A stretch of DNA of 64,000 nucleotides from Lasiodiplodia sp. COLG20 (taxonomy: Eukaryota; Ascomycota; Dothideomycetes; Botryosphaeriales; Botryosphaeriaceae): assembly GCA_009801085.1 (NCBI GenBank), contig VNWV01000007.1, positions 2,480,001-2,544,000 on the forward strand, read 5' to 3'. The notes under the pieces are model-generated. The model was not told where the DNA came from, made no database searches, and worked only from the letters and a program-made list of their open reading frames with translations. This document shows, piece by piece, positions 21,421-31,390 of the stretch. Position 1 is the stretch's first letter; each line of letters starts with the position of its first letter. Made by a program: the position numbers and the translations under genes.

Positions 21421-23066
21421 GTTCCGGATGTGTGAGGATCCAGATGCCTCAGGCAGGTAGCCACTTAGTTGAGGATTCCCCATCATCATCATTCTTGCAT
21501 TTGACTACCACAGATTCCATTCCACCACATCATAATCCTGTTCAGATTATTGCGCTATTGTTCCCACTCTACAATCTCACTGGTCGACCGTAAGGACCAC
21601 CGTTTCTCTCGGAGCTGGAACGGTGGTCAAGCTGCTATTATGCTCAAAAGTCCCCCTTAAAATCTTTTCTTTCTCATCGAACGCTATCATAAATTCGCCG
21701 CATACAAATATCATGCCGAATTGAAATATTCAAAAGAAAATGATTTATCCGCCGTTTTCTTTCAACTTGTAATCCGTTGAAAATCCAATTCATTTTAGAA
21801 CTTAATTTATTCTCCAGAGCTTGATCCGCTAAAGAGCACTTATAGTAGATAATCCACCGCACTTCGCAGAAGACTCACGCTAATATTACAAGGGAGGAAG
21901 AAAAATAATTTGTCCCCGCTTTCCATGCCGGCTTCGTCCCTCGAAATACGCATCACCTTTTTGGGCAACCAGTGCGGCGATGCAGCGCTGACAAACCCTT
22001 CCACCAATCGAAATCACTCAGTAGAGTCAATTAATTCTAGGTAGATTCTAGTTTAGTCATATGTGCGTCATTTGCAGTGCCAACAAAGAATTGAGCTGTT
22101 TCAATTCGCCAAACTAAACAAGGTTTTACTTCCCATCGAGTATGCGTCATCCGCTAAGCATCGGGAACACTATACCTGCTTCTATGAAAGGTGCGCAAAA
22201 GCATTGCCCCTGCCAGATCCAGATCCGATAGGCAAAAAGGATGATGAGATGAGATTATTTCGGTATTCTGAGCCGAGAGCGGGGTCATGAGGCCACACTT
22301 TAATAAATAAACGGGGATGTGTGGAGAAGGAGTTAGGCTGAAGTGCAAGAAGGGGAGCCCTGGTCTGACCTCTCCGCCCAATTTCAGCTGAAGGCTGCGC
22401 ATAACGCAACAGAACTGAATCCTCCTCTCAACATCTCTCAACATTCAATTCCATCTTCAATCTCGTTCGGAGTATAGTTGGCAGTATAAATCCATCTCAT
22501 CTCGCGAACTTTAAGGCGACCGCGTTCAAAAATAGATGCCCAAGGCTTTTCAACGTTCCATGCAGGCTTGTCAGCTGCTTCGGTTGTGCAGCCGAGGCAA
22601 AAGACGTGGACCTGCATCTCCGCACGCGCCAAATGTCTTTCCCCTGTTCCTGACTAACCACATCAAGCTCCGAACTGCCTATGTGGGGTAGTTTAAGCTC
22701 ATCTTTCCCGCCGCTACCCCGGATTTTCTCCACATCTCGCCGATCACATTCTCTCTCCCCTCGTTACTCGGTATCATGTGCGTTCGTAATTATTGGCCTG
22801 CTCATCATTGCCACAGAAGGAAATGGTGTGCTGAGCGGGGGAATTTGCAACCTGCTGTTACCGTGATGAGGGGTCCGAATTGCTGGAAACCAGTAGCCTT
22901 CAGCCCGGCTATGACACGTTTTCGCGTTGATCCAGGGCATCATTTAACCGCACAGCGCCCGCTTTAAGGGCTTGGGTTTTTCTTGCGGTTTGGTTTCAGT
23001 CCAGTACTCCGCCCCCGACAATAATTATTTTCTCGAAGAATTCGAAACAAAAAACGTTTGACCACC
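21421..23066. other. AT-rich spacer before the HsbA-like gene
   Basis: The part from about 21640 to 22060 is very AT-rich by eye and holds no gene. Around 22438-22733 two overlapping minus frames look somewhat protein-like (KPWASIFERGRLKVREMRW) but lack a family or splice structure. The right end is the promoter of the gene at 23067. Confidence 0.4.
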
Positions 23067-23913
23067 ATGCAGTTCAGTACTCTTCTGGCTACCCTTTTGT
23101 ATTCATCGGCCATCCTGGCCATGCCGACGGCCCCAACCAAACAGAAGATCGAGAAAAGACTGCCAGCTTCAAGCGAAACCAGTGAGAGTGAGGCTGTTCC
23201 ATCCGGTGCTGCAGCTTTCACCCAAGCGCTCGTTACCATCGGAGACAACCTCAAGACGACCAATGAGACCCTGAACGAGTACTCCGGTGGTCTGAAGGGC
23301 ATCGCCCAGCTTCTAAAGATTCAGTCAGCAACCAATGATCTTGGCGACTCCATCACCGACGCAACTGCTGTCGCCAAAGCAACGGACCGCCTGAATCTCA
23401 CGGACTCGTACTTAACCCCTCATCTACTTATTCAGAGCAGCCTCTGACCTACGTGTAGCGCCACTGTCGGCCAGCAATTCTTGAAACTTCAGCCGCAGAT
23501 CAACAGCTTGTTGGACAACATCAAATCCAAGAGACCGGAATTCGACAATGCGGGCTTCGGCCTGATCGATGTAATCTCTCTTCTGAGGTCAAACCTCGAA
23601 GAACAGAAGGAGGATTCCAAGGAACTTGGTGATGCTGTAAGTAAAATTTGCTGTTATTTTTCCCTTAGCGGCCTCGATATGTGGCATCTGATCGGTGTCG
23701 CACTTTCGAAAATTAAAATCCACAAACTTTATACTTACAGCCCGGCAGACCATTGCCATCTTGGATCCAGCCCTCACGTCTCTCGCCACGCCCATCAACG
23801 AGGCTATTCAAACCAAATTCGACGAGACCATTGCGGCGTATCAGGGCCGTGGCGGACTCATCACAATTCCGCCGGGCCTGATTGGCTTGCTCGATGATGG
23901 AAGCAGTAACTAA
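23067..23913 (+). CDS. Secreted hydrophobic-surface-binding (HsbA-like) cell-wall protein
   Basis: Three exons: 23067..23407, 23459..23636 and 23749..23913, giving 227 residues. ATG 23067 follows CCACC. The N-terminus MQFSTLLATLLYSSAILA is a signal peptide with likely cleavage before MPTAP. The mature protein is helical and Cys-free, with TQALVTIGDNLKTTNETLNE, LKIQSATNDLGDSITDAT, KLQPQINSLLDNIKSKRPEF and TIAILDPALTSLATPINEAI. This order of helices matches the HsbA family, whose Aspergillus founder binds hydrophobic surfaces and recruits cutinase-like enzymes. Intron 1 has a weak donor (GTACTT) and acceptor GTGTAG. Intron 2 uses GTAAGT, and phase requires the acceptor CCCGGCAG rather than the closer CTTACAG. 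The family call is fairly confident; the exact exon ends less so. Confidence 0.75.
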
Positions 23914-24890
23914 AGCACCGCTACTTTGTTGATGGATGGAAAGGAAGTCATGAGCATGCGCTCTGATTCAAACCCTCGAGATGATTAATCCATGTGTATA
24001 CGAAAATGTCATCTTATGTTGAAATGTCCATGTGCAAATGTTGATAGTGGCTGAAGAAGAGAATCCTATAGGTCGTCATACTTTCTCATTCTCATTAATT
24101 TAACTGCCTTTGGATCAGGCGAGGGAAGACGGAGTGGTGGCGCTCATTAACTTTCGTGCTCATGTAAATTTCACTGGGGCTGGTCTCCACCGAGGTTCGG
24201 CCCGCTGGCCCTGAGCGTGCATCCCGCGGATCCCGACGGCTGTCCAGCTTCACGCGACCCACTTGCGGCCGACAGCATGGACAATGCAAGAGTATTGCCG
24301 CATGGCAGTATTCATGAAATTAAGAAATGCTGAGGCGCCCCAAAAGCGAAATTTTCAACTGAGCAGCGAAAAAGGCGGTTGAGTGCTGCCTGCCTCCCGC
24401 CAGCTGCAGCGTTGAAACACAAAACCTTGCCACAAAACCTTTCATCACAGCCATCGCCATCACACGCCCCTCATGCACCACGCCTCAACAGCGACGCGCA
24501 AACATCCTCTGAGCCTTGCTCTGCACCGCCACCACCAGGTTGACGGCAAGCAAGCCTCACTCGTGCCCGTACAACCCGTGCCGACTTCCACTCTGCGCCA
24601 CGCCTGTGACGTAACGCTCGAGCGCTGGCTGTGCGATGATTCGCCGCAGCCCCCTGTCGGCACTGCCGCAAGGGCCGCGATCCGGATCGCTCGGCGTCAT
24701 CGGGCTGTTGGTGGTGCGCCTGGCCCTGGCCTTTGCCTCAAAGCTTGTTGCTTTTATTTAAGGGTCGGGGCAGCACCTGAGGCATTTCGAACGACACTCA
24801 CGTCTGCTTATCTACTGCAGCTTCTGCCCGTTTGACGCGAAACGCATCTCCTCTTTGAAACCCCGAACATCGACTTCTTTGACACACAAA
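23914..24890. promoter_or_regulatory. Intergenic region with the Pmp3 promoter
   Basis: This 977-bp spacer holds the HsbA 3' UTR and the promoter of the Pmp3 gene. CCCCT/AGGGG-type words (possible stress-response elements) occur, for example CGCCCCTCATG near 24465-24475 and CCCCCTGTC near 24650. A TTTATTTAAG element is near 24752. No gene is seen. Confidence 0.4.
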
Positions 24891-25500
24891 ATGTCCAACC
24901 GCCCGCCTTCTTCGACGGTGAGTCGCCTTTCCCTTGGCATGTCTGGTTCGAGCTGGGACATCGACGGCGCGACGCTCGCGTGCTGCTCATCGCCGATTTG
25001 CTGGACGGCTGGCTGCGCCGGCAACGCGTCGCTGCGTGCGGCTCCTGCGAGCCCCACCTCCGCAGAACAGCCCCTCGATACCTTGCTGTTGAGCAGATGC
25101 GAGATCGGGCGCTGAGCATCACCGGTCTGTCTGGCGGTGTGCTGCGTTGTGAGAAGGTGTCACCTGCATCACACCTCGACGCGCTCGGATCAGCGCTCAA
25201 GCAACACCAAGCTCCACGAATCATGACTCGCACTACTCCAGAACACTAGTCGCTGACGATGCTTACTACAGTCTGACGTCCTCCTCTACTTCCTGGCGCT
25301 CTTCGTGCCGCCCGTCCCCGTCTTCATCAAGCGCGGTTGCGGCGCCGACTTCCTGATCAACATCTGTTTGAGTATTCTCGGCTGGATCCCCGGTGTCCTG
25401 CGTAGGTTGCCGCCTTTGGATATTTCTTCGTGCAGTGTGCTGATGAAGCGTAATAGATGCATTCTGGATCGTCAGCAAGACCGAGAGGCCCGCCATGTAA
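24891..25500 (+). CDS. PMP3: Pmp3/RCI2-family small membrane proteolipid
   Basis: Three exons: 24891..24917, 25272..25401 and 25457..25500 (66 residues). The product begins [20 protein letters not shown], continues [20 protein letters not shown] and [20 protein letters not shown], and ends TERPAM. These are the Pmp3 hallmarks: two membrane helices, the [18 protein letters not shown] loop and the LGWIPGxxHAxWxV end. Yeast Pmp3 controls plasma-membrane potential and salt tolerance; the Arabidopsis relatives are cold/salt induced. Intron 1 is 354 nt, far longer than the other introns in the window, and intron 2 is 55 nt (GTAGGT donor, TAATAG acceptor). The tiny first and last exons would be missed by frame scanning. 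The family assignment is secure. Confidence 0.93.
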
Positions 25501-25851
25501 AGCCGCTATTGCTGATGATGGGATGAATTGTGAAGGGCTGTAATTCTGGGATGAAAGGGATGGTTTTTTGTTTGGATATGGATACCCGCTGCTATTACCC
25601 CACGATTGTACTTTTTCTTTCTGATAATCCACATTCCTCATAGCGCTCTTTCCCCCGCCTCGCGTGTTCCCGTGCTACCGTGCTCCCGCGATGGATGCTG
25701 ACGTCAAGACGGGACTGCCCCACAGTGACGCTTGGAAATACCACGGCTGACAAATTAGCGCCCTTGAACATCACGTCTTTATAAACTCCGGGGAGCAGCT
25801 CCGCCTCCGAAAGACAGCGGAATCACAATCGAGAGACCGATATTACCCAAG
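25501..25851. promoter_or_regulatory. Promoter region of the SDR gene
   Basis: This 351-bp tandem spacer contains TGACGTCA-like (GCTGACGTCAAG near 25698) and TTTATAAACT (near 25777) elements, the latter about 75 nt before ATG 25852 and likely a TATA box. TGACGTCA is a CRE/ATF-type site in fungi. Confidence 0.45.
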
Positions 25852-27023
25852 ATGACCAACTACGCACGCGTTGCAGCCGTCACAGGCGCCAATAAGGGCA
25901 TCGGCCTTGCCATTGGTCAGAGCTACCCCGCAGCCACAGCACCCCACGCGATTGCGCAACGCTCCACAAACATCATCCTCCACACAAATGTCCCACTCTT
26001 CCCCTGACTATCGCTGCTCCGTTCGGATGATCGGAGCCTGGTTACTGATATGGCAGATCGACGACCGCAGTCCGCAACCTCGCCCTCCAGTACCCAGGCT
26101 CCGCCCTCAACACCGGACCCCTCATCATCTACCTCACCGCCCGCGATGCCTCTCGCGGAGAAGCCGCGCTGAAGACGCTCGAGTCAGATGACCAGCTGCT
26201 CGATGCGAAGGTGCTGAAAGCCCAGGGCGGCCCCGTCAGCCTCGCCTTCAAGGAGCTGGACATCAGCAAGAAGGAAAGCATCGACGCCTTCGCCGCCGAC
26301 CTGCAAAAGGACCACGGCTCCATCGACGTCGTCATCAACAACGCCGGCATCGCCATGGACGGCTTCGGTACACACACCCCCATCCCCGCTCCCACATCAC
26401 GAACCCAAACTAACAGCCTCCCCCGCGCAGACGCCAACGTCGCCACCACCACCCTCGCCACAAACTACCACGGCACCCTCCACTCGACCCTAACCCTCCT
26501 CCCCCTCCTCAAACCCTCCCACTCCTCCCGCCTCATCAACGTCGCCAGCATCGCCGGCTCCCTCTCCAAATACCCCCCCTCCCTCGCCGACGAGTTCCGC
26601 GCCGCCACCCGCTACCCCACCACCCAAGCATCTTCTTCTCCCCCAATGACCCCCAACTCCCCCCTCGCCGCCACCGCGCCCGCCACGGCATTGATGCAAG
26701 TCTTCGCCGACGGCGTGCGCGCGGGCGGCACGCACGCCGACAAGGGCTTTCCGAGCGCAGCGTACGCGGTGAGTAAGGCGGGGGTGATTGCGATGACGAA
26801 GGCGGTGGCGGGGTGGGAGGGGGTAGTGGCGCGGGAGGAAGGGAGGGAGGCGAGGGGCGTGCAGGCGTGTTGTCCCGGGTGGGTGGTGACGGATATGACG
26901 AAGGGGAAGGGCGTGAAGAGCGTGGATGAGGGGGCGCGGACGCCGGTTTGGTTGGCGCTGGGGAGGGAGGGGGGAGAGGTGCAGGGCGGGTTTTGGCAGG
27001 GGGAGCGGGGGGTGGAGTGGTAG
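25852..27023 (+). CDS. Short-chain dehydrogenase, carbonyl reductase (CBR1)-like
   Basis: Three exons: 25852..25915, 26071..26367 and 26431..27023, giving 317 residues. It starts MTNYARVAAVTGANKGIGLA, with the NAD(P) motif TGANKGIG at residues 10-17. It then has LALQYP, LTARD, the NNAG motif (about residues 112-115), the serine strand LINVASIAGSLSKYP, and the catalytic pair YAVSK (Tyr about 232, Lys about 236). CCPGWVVTDMTKGKG closes the fold. The insertion between Ser and Tyr strands is long, as in carbonyl reductases, which act as monomers on quinones and aldehydes with NADPH. Intron 2 is 63 nt and stop-free, so an unspliced reading remains open but adds a 21-residue Thr/Pro insert. Intron 1 has a poor donor (GTCAGA), placed by phase and by the VRNLALQYP match. 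Coding-strand composition shifts from C-rich to G-rich along exon 3. Confidence 0.87.
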
Positions 27024-29208
27024 GTTGAGACGGGAGGGGGTAGGTGGGGGAGGAGGAGGGGGTGGGACGGGGTGAAGAAAAGTCTTTGGGTCTGTTGTGC
27101 TGTTGAGACAAAGCTTCAATAAGAAATTTTTTTTTAAGCATACCTTTGCCAGCTCTTTAAGGGCATTGCTTCGTTCATCCTGAAGCAATGCACATCTGCT
27201 GATCGGAGTGTAAAATGCTCCACTTCCCAGCTTTGCATTTCCCCCGTTGTTAATTCTCTTCTTTTTGAATTGTATAGCAGTTGATTTATTGATTGAATAG
27301 TCGGCTCCTCTGTCGATCAAGGTGAATCATTGCAATAATTGGCGACTTTCAAGCTGAACGCTACCTAAAAAAGGCAGATTCTCCGCCTACATCAGCGTGC
27401 CTGCTCGTTCCTTTGATTTTCTGTCTTATAGCCATTGTTACCCTTATCGCTGACCTCATCTCTCTCTTCAAGGCTTTGAAAAACTCCCGCTGCATCGCCT
27501 TGAGCTACGTACGGGCCAAACTTCCAGCGTCGAATGGTAGAGATAAACAACAATTCCTCAAGGCGTTTTCAGGCACCCTAATCGATTGCTTCTTAGTCTG
27601 TTGGACCATCTGTGCATATGGCGGGATTGATCAACATTCGGGATCCTGGCGGTTAGTCACATACCTCGTGTATGAACATGAAAATTCCGTATCTTTTACG
27701 GGGTTTCGATTCGTCTACACACATGAGCTACTTTCAGACATGCCAGTGAGACTTATGGCTAGAGGGCTATGAGAACACTGGCATAGACTAGTGAGCTCGG
27801 AATGGGCGTACCAAGAATACGTGCCCAGCGTCCTGCTCCTTCCCGACTACCAGGTCATCGTCCAATGCGGATACAGAAGTATTTATGGCAGTCTTTCTCG
27901 CTGGTGTCTCCCCATGACCTGGCACACGGCTAGTCGATTGAGCTCTCAAAAGAGACAATCAACAAAAAAACAAGATCAGTTATCCGCCTCTCTTTTGTTT
28001 ATGTTTTTACTACCCTGTTTGTTACTTCCATCTTGCCGATTAGCACCTCCGCAGCGTATATATTTCACGCCATCTACTATTAATCTAAGAATTAGAGAAC
28101 TTAGTGCACTATCCTCCCTGAATGCAAGCCCACCTGAGCCCATGTGCCATATATTGTGAGGTGCTGAGATACCGACATGGAGATGCATTTTTTGCATGGA
28201 GCCCTTATTTATTTGCGATGGTCGCGAGGGGGGAAGAATTCGACCGCGGCCTTGGCGGACTATGGACTTCACTGCATCGGAAGGCTTCAAACGACAGCCA
28301 TCGTGAGTCTTATTATTACCATTCCCTTTGTCCTCCGTCCGCTCCCCCGGTCTTCACTGCTCTGTTCTATACAGCATCTTTTCATGCACGGCGACCTTCC
28401 CCTAACTCTCCTATATCTGTATCGAACCTCTCATTTCTGGTTTACCGCACCCTAATCGCCTATGTCTGACAACGCCCACTGCCGCTCGTGCGTGTCATAA
28501 TCGTCCGCCCAACCCACGGTTAGTTCTCAGATGCACTTGCATATATACGACGCTGCTTTTGCAGCGGCTGCCGACAGTCTTGGCAGTTGAAGTTCCCTAG
28601 GCCATGATAGCATCACTATCAACCTATCGAAAGGCTTTTTGAAGGGGTTGAAGCTACCCATTGAAGTGGACCGCTCTCTATACCTAACGGAGCTTTCAAT
28701 GTTCAGTGTTAATATGGCCAGTCAACCCTGTGTCATACTGCATCCAAATCGAGCCAAGCTGGGTATATACTGTACATTGTTCAAATATCGAGCTTCTCCT
28801 TCAGTCACGACTTTCATTCCAAACAACCACAAACCTCAACAGATCAGGAAGATAATGTGTCAGAAGTCCCCCGGCGTCTTAACAGCAGCGTCGACGACGT
28901 AGGCCAACAACCCGGCGCCAAAATGCGATACAACGACAACAAGGAGCCCGACGAAGTGGTTCTCGACATAGTTCCTTAACACTCCAATACAACGAGTGAA
29001 CATTAGGTCAGGTCACCCAAACAACGCATTGTCCCGGGCGAGCACCTGAACAATCACTGGAGCCTCGCACCCTTATCTTTCCTGCTCATCCCCGGCCCCT
29101 CCGTTACTTCTCCACCGACACACACACACACACACTTCTCCTTACCTTACCACCGAACGATCAACTCCAAAAACAAAACCATCGAACGTTCAACCAAAAG
29201 CAACCAAC
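27024..29208. other. AT-rich gene-poor spacer
   Basis: About 2.2 kb with no supported gene. Short frames (for example 27413-27772, hydrophobic N-terminus) lack family features. An (AC)9 run is at 29118..29135, inside the likely promoter/5' UTR of the next gene. Confidence 0.45.
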
Positions 29209-30288
29209 ATGGTTAGTCTCCGCAGCGGAAGTACCACCGACGATGTTGTGCCCTTCATCAGGCGTAGATCAACGGCCGTGATGCGCAGCCAAGACGAGAC
29301 CAGCACCCGTTCGACCACTTCCGATGTCGAGATGGAGTCGCGGAGCAGCACCGGGTCGACGATAGTGGTCGATACGAGCTGCCGCACCCCCGGCCAAGCA
29401 CCTATCGGGACGTTCCATCACGACAACGACGCAAACTCAGTCACTTCGGAGGTCGAGGTCGCTTCGCAGAGCGATGGCTCGACGATTGCCAATACAAGTT
29501 TCGACACCTCATCCCCTCCTCAAGCACCGATGATGGCGTCCTTCACCATCACCCGCCGCCCGAACCCATCTGCGGCTGGTCCGCAGACCACGGCAGCGGC
29601 GGCTCTTCCGACCCCTGCCATGACCGAGGCTTCGACCAGCGACGATGCCATGGACGTTGACGACACTACCGCCACGGTTGACCAGGGCGGCAACAACACC
29701 ATGCCTGCCATCGTCTACGACACCAACTACCACAACGCTGGTGCCGTCAACCCCAACGCGCCGAACACCAGGCCCTACTGGATCTGGGAAGTTCTTCACG
29801 CCGCGCACCTCCGCATCCCCGACCTCGACCTTAACCATCCGGACCCAACCTACTTGGTTAGGGTCGACTCTGACCCCACCCTCCCGACGTACCCCAGCGA
29901 CTCGGATGATGAGAACGACTCCGACGACGAGGATAGGCTCCACCCCATCCCCATCAGCCGCGTCGCTACCACCACCACCACCAACGACAACCACCCTCCC
30001 AGCGCCGCGGACGGCAGCCGCCAGTTCTTCGTCGATGTGACATACGATCGGGTCTCGGCGCGCCCCTGGGGCGCAGTCCTCTACGTCGGCCGCTTGCCTG
30101 CGGCCGCCGCCGAGGACCCTAATCACCCAGGACAGATGGCCGCGACGATCGATGCCACCCAACTTGTCGATGTGAGGCGCCTGGGCTGGCTTCAGGCGAT
30201 CGGTGACACGGATGTCAGCGCGTGTCTTTGGCTTTGGAGGAGGGTTGTGGACTGGGCGGCGGAGAACGCGGAGGCCGGAGACGCTTGA
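29209..30288 (+). CDS. Acidic, Ser/Thr-rich protein with an internal duplication, unknown function
   Basis: An intronless frame of 359 residues; ATG follows ACCAAC. The N-terminal third contains two tandem imperfect copies: TSDVEMESRSSTGSTIVVDT followed by GQAPIGTFHHDND, and TSEVEVASQSDGSTIANTSF followed by PQAPMMASFTITR. Then come an Ala/Thr-rich linker, a block PYWIWEVLHAAHLRIPDLDL, an acidic stretch (PSDSDDENDSDDEDRL) and a C-terminal globular-looking segment (FFVDVTYDRVSARPWGAVLY to the end, with LWLWRRVVDWAAENAEAG). No known family is recognised and there is no signal peptide or membrane helix. Strong codon bias toward C-ending codons and absence of stops support it as real. It may be lineage-specific. 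Confidence 0.65.
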   Translation: MVSLRSGSTTDDVVPFIRRRSTAVMRSQDETSTRSTTSDVEMESRSSTGSTIVVDTSCRTPGQAPIGTFHHDNDANSVTSEVEVASQSDGSTIANTSFDTSSPPQAPMMASFTITRRPNPSAAGPQTTAAAALPTPAMTEASTSDDAMDVDDTTATVDQGGNNTMPAIVYDTNYHNAGAVNPNAPNTRPYWIWEVLHAAHLRIPDLDLNHPDPTYLVRVDSDPTLPTYPSDSDDENDSDDEDRLHPIPISRVATTTTTNDNHPPSAADGSRQFFVDVTYDRVSARPWGAVLYVGRLPAAAAEDPNHPGQMAATIDATQLVDVRRLGWLQAIGDTDVSACLWLWRRVVDWAAENAEAGDA

Positions 30289-31390
30289 GTAGGAGGCAGA
30301 TGGAAGCTTGTTTCCCGATGTTTGAGGGCTTTCTTTGACAGGATGATTGGATATGAGGCGTTTTGAGCTTGCATGTAAGCGCGATAGAGATAGAGAGATC
30401 TGCTTTGGAAAAAAAAAAAAAAAAAACTTGGGGGAGGCTGGTCCTCGTGTACTAATGGAATGTTTCTTCTGGAAGGTCTCTGGATCTTCATGAGCAAGGA
30501 TGTCTTTAGTACGCCCCCTTGAGTAGTTTAGCGATATGAGAAATATTTTTACTAAAAAGTTATGGTGTTCAAAATACGTACCAGTAGCGGTGCACTTGTG
30601 ATACAGCACTCCCGAGATGTCTTCCACGGTTGAATGGTACACTCATCCATAGCTCACAGCCTACCAATCTCGTTCTGGTATGCTGTGGAAGCGACCTGGC
30701 TGGCGGCTCGTCTGCCGAGCGTTCGTAAGCCTGAGTTCGCTACTATGGAGACTCCGCGGGCTGTGTCCGACGTAAGGCATGATGAGAACCTGTCACATGC
30801 TTAGAGTCCTTTTTCCGTAGCCTTTCTGAACATCATCTGGTAGGACCATTGAACCTGAGTGTTACATGCGGCGTAGGCCTCCATGAAGTGCGGGAAAGGA
30901 CTCTCCTGGGCACACATACAGTTGCTCGCCGCAATGACCTAAGCCAAAAATGACATAGCTCCGTTAACGTCTGGTCGCTCCCACTGAATGATGACATGGA
31001 TGATTCTCCAGCTTTGTGAATATTCCGGGCGCACTTTGGGGCTTCATATCGCTCGTCGCCAACCGCGATTTGTTCTTCATTCTGTCCCGTGTGTGTCCGG
31101 TTCCGTCTGTAAGCATCACTCGACGCGGAGTACTGTCGCACTGTCAGTAGATTGCTTGCTTCTCAGAGTGTTTTCGTCTGCTCCATAAAGCTCATTGCTC
31201 GAGGTAGGTTCATCGTTCCGGGGTAGTCTGTCAGCCTGTGGGTGTTCTTGAAGTCGTCATCGCCCTCAAACGCTCGCTCTTGCCGGCCGTCGTGGTTCCT
31301 TGAAGAGATTGTCAGTTCAGGTCCAACCCGCCGTACATATTTGAGACAGGATGGTATTGCATCACACAAGTATCAGGCTCAAAGAATGCG
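30289..31390. other. Intergenic region with an 18-nt poly(A) run
   Basis: No gene is recognised. It holds the 3' UTR of the preceding gene and an A18 run at 30409..30426. Confidence 0.45.

Noticed and set aside
26490..27320. Pro-rich antisense frames opposite the SDR gene
   Set aside because: They come from the G-rich coding strand of the SDR exon and carry no domain.
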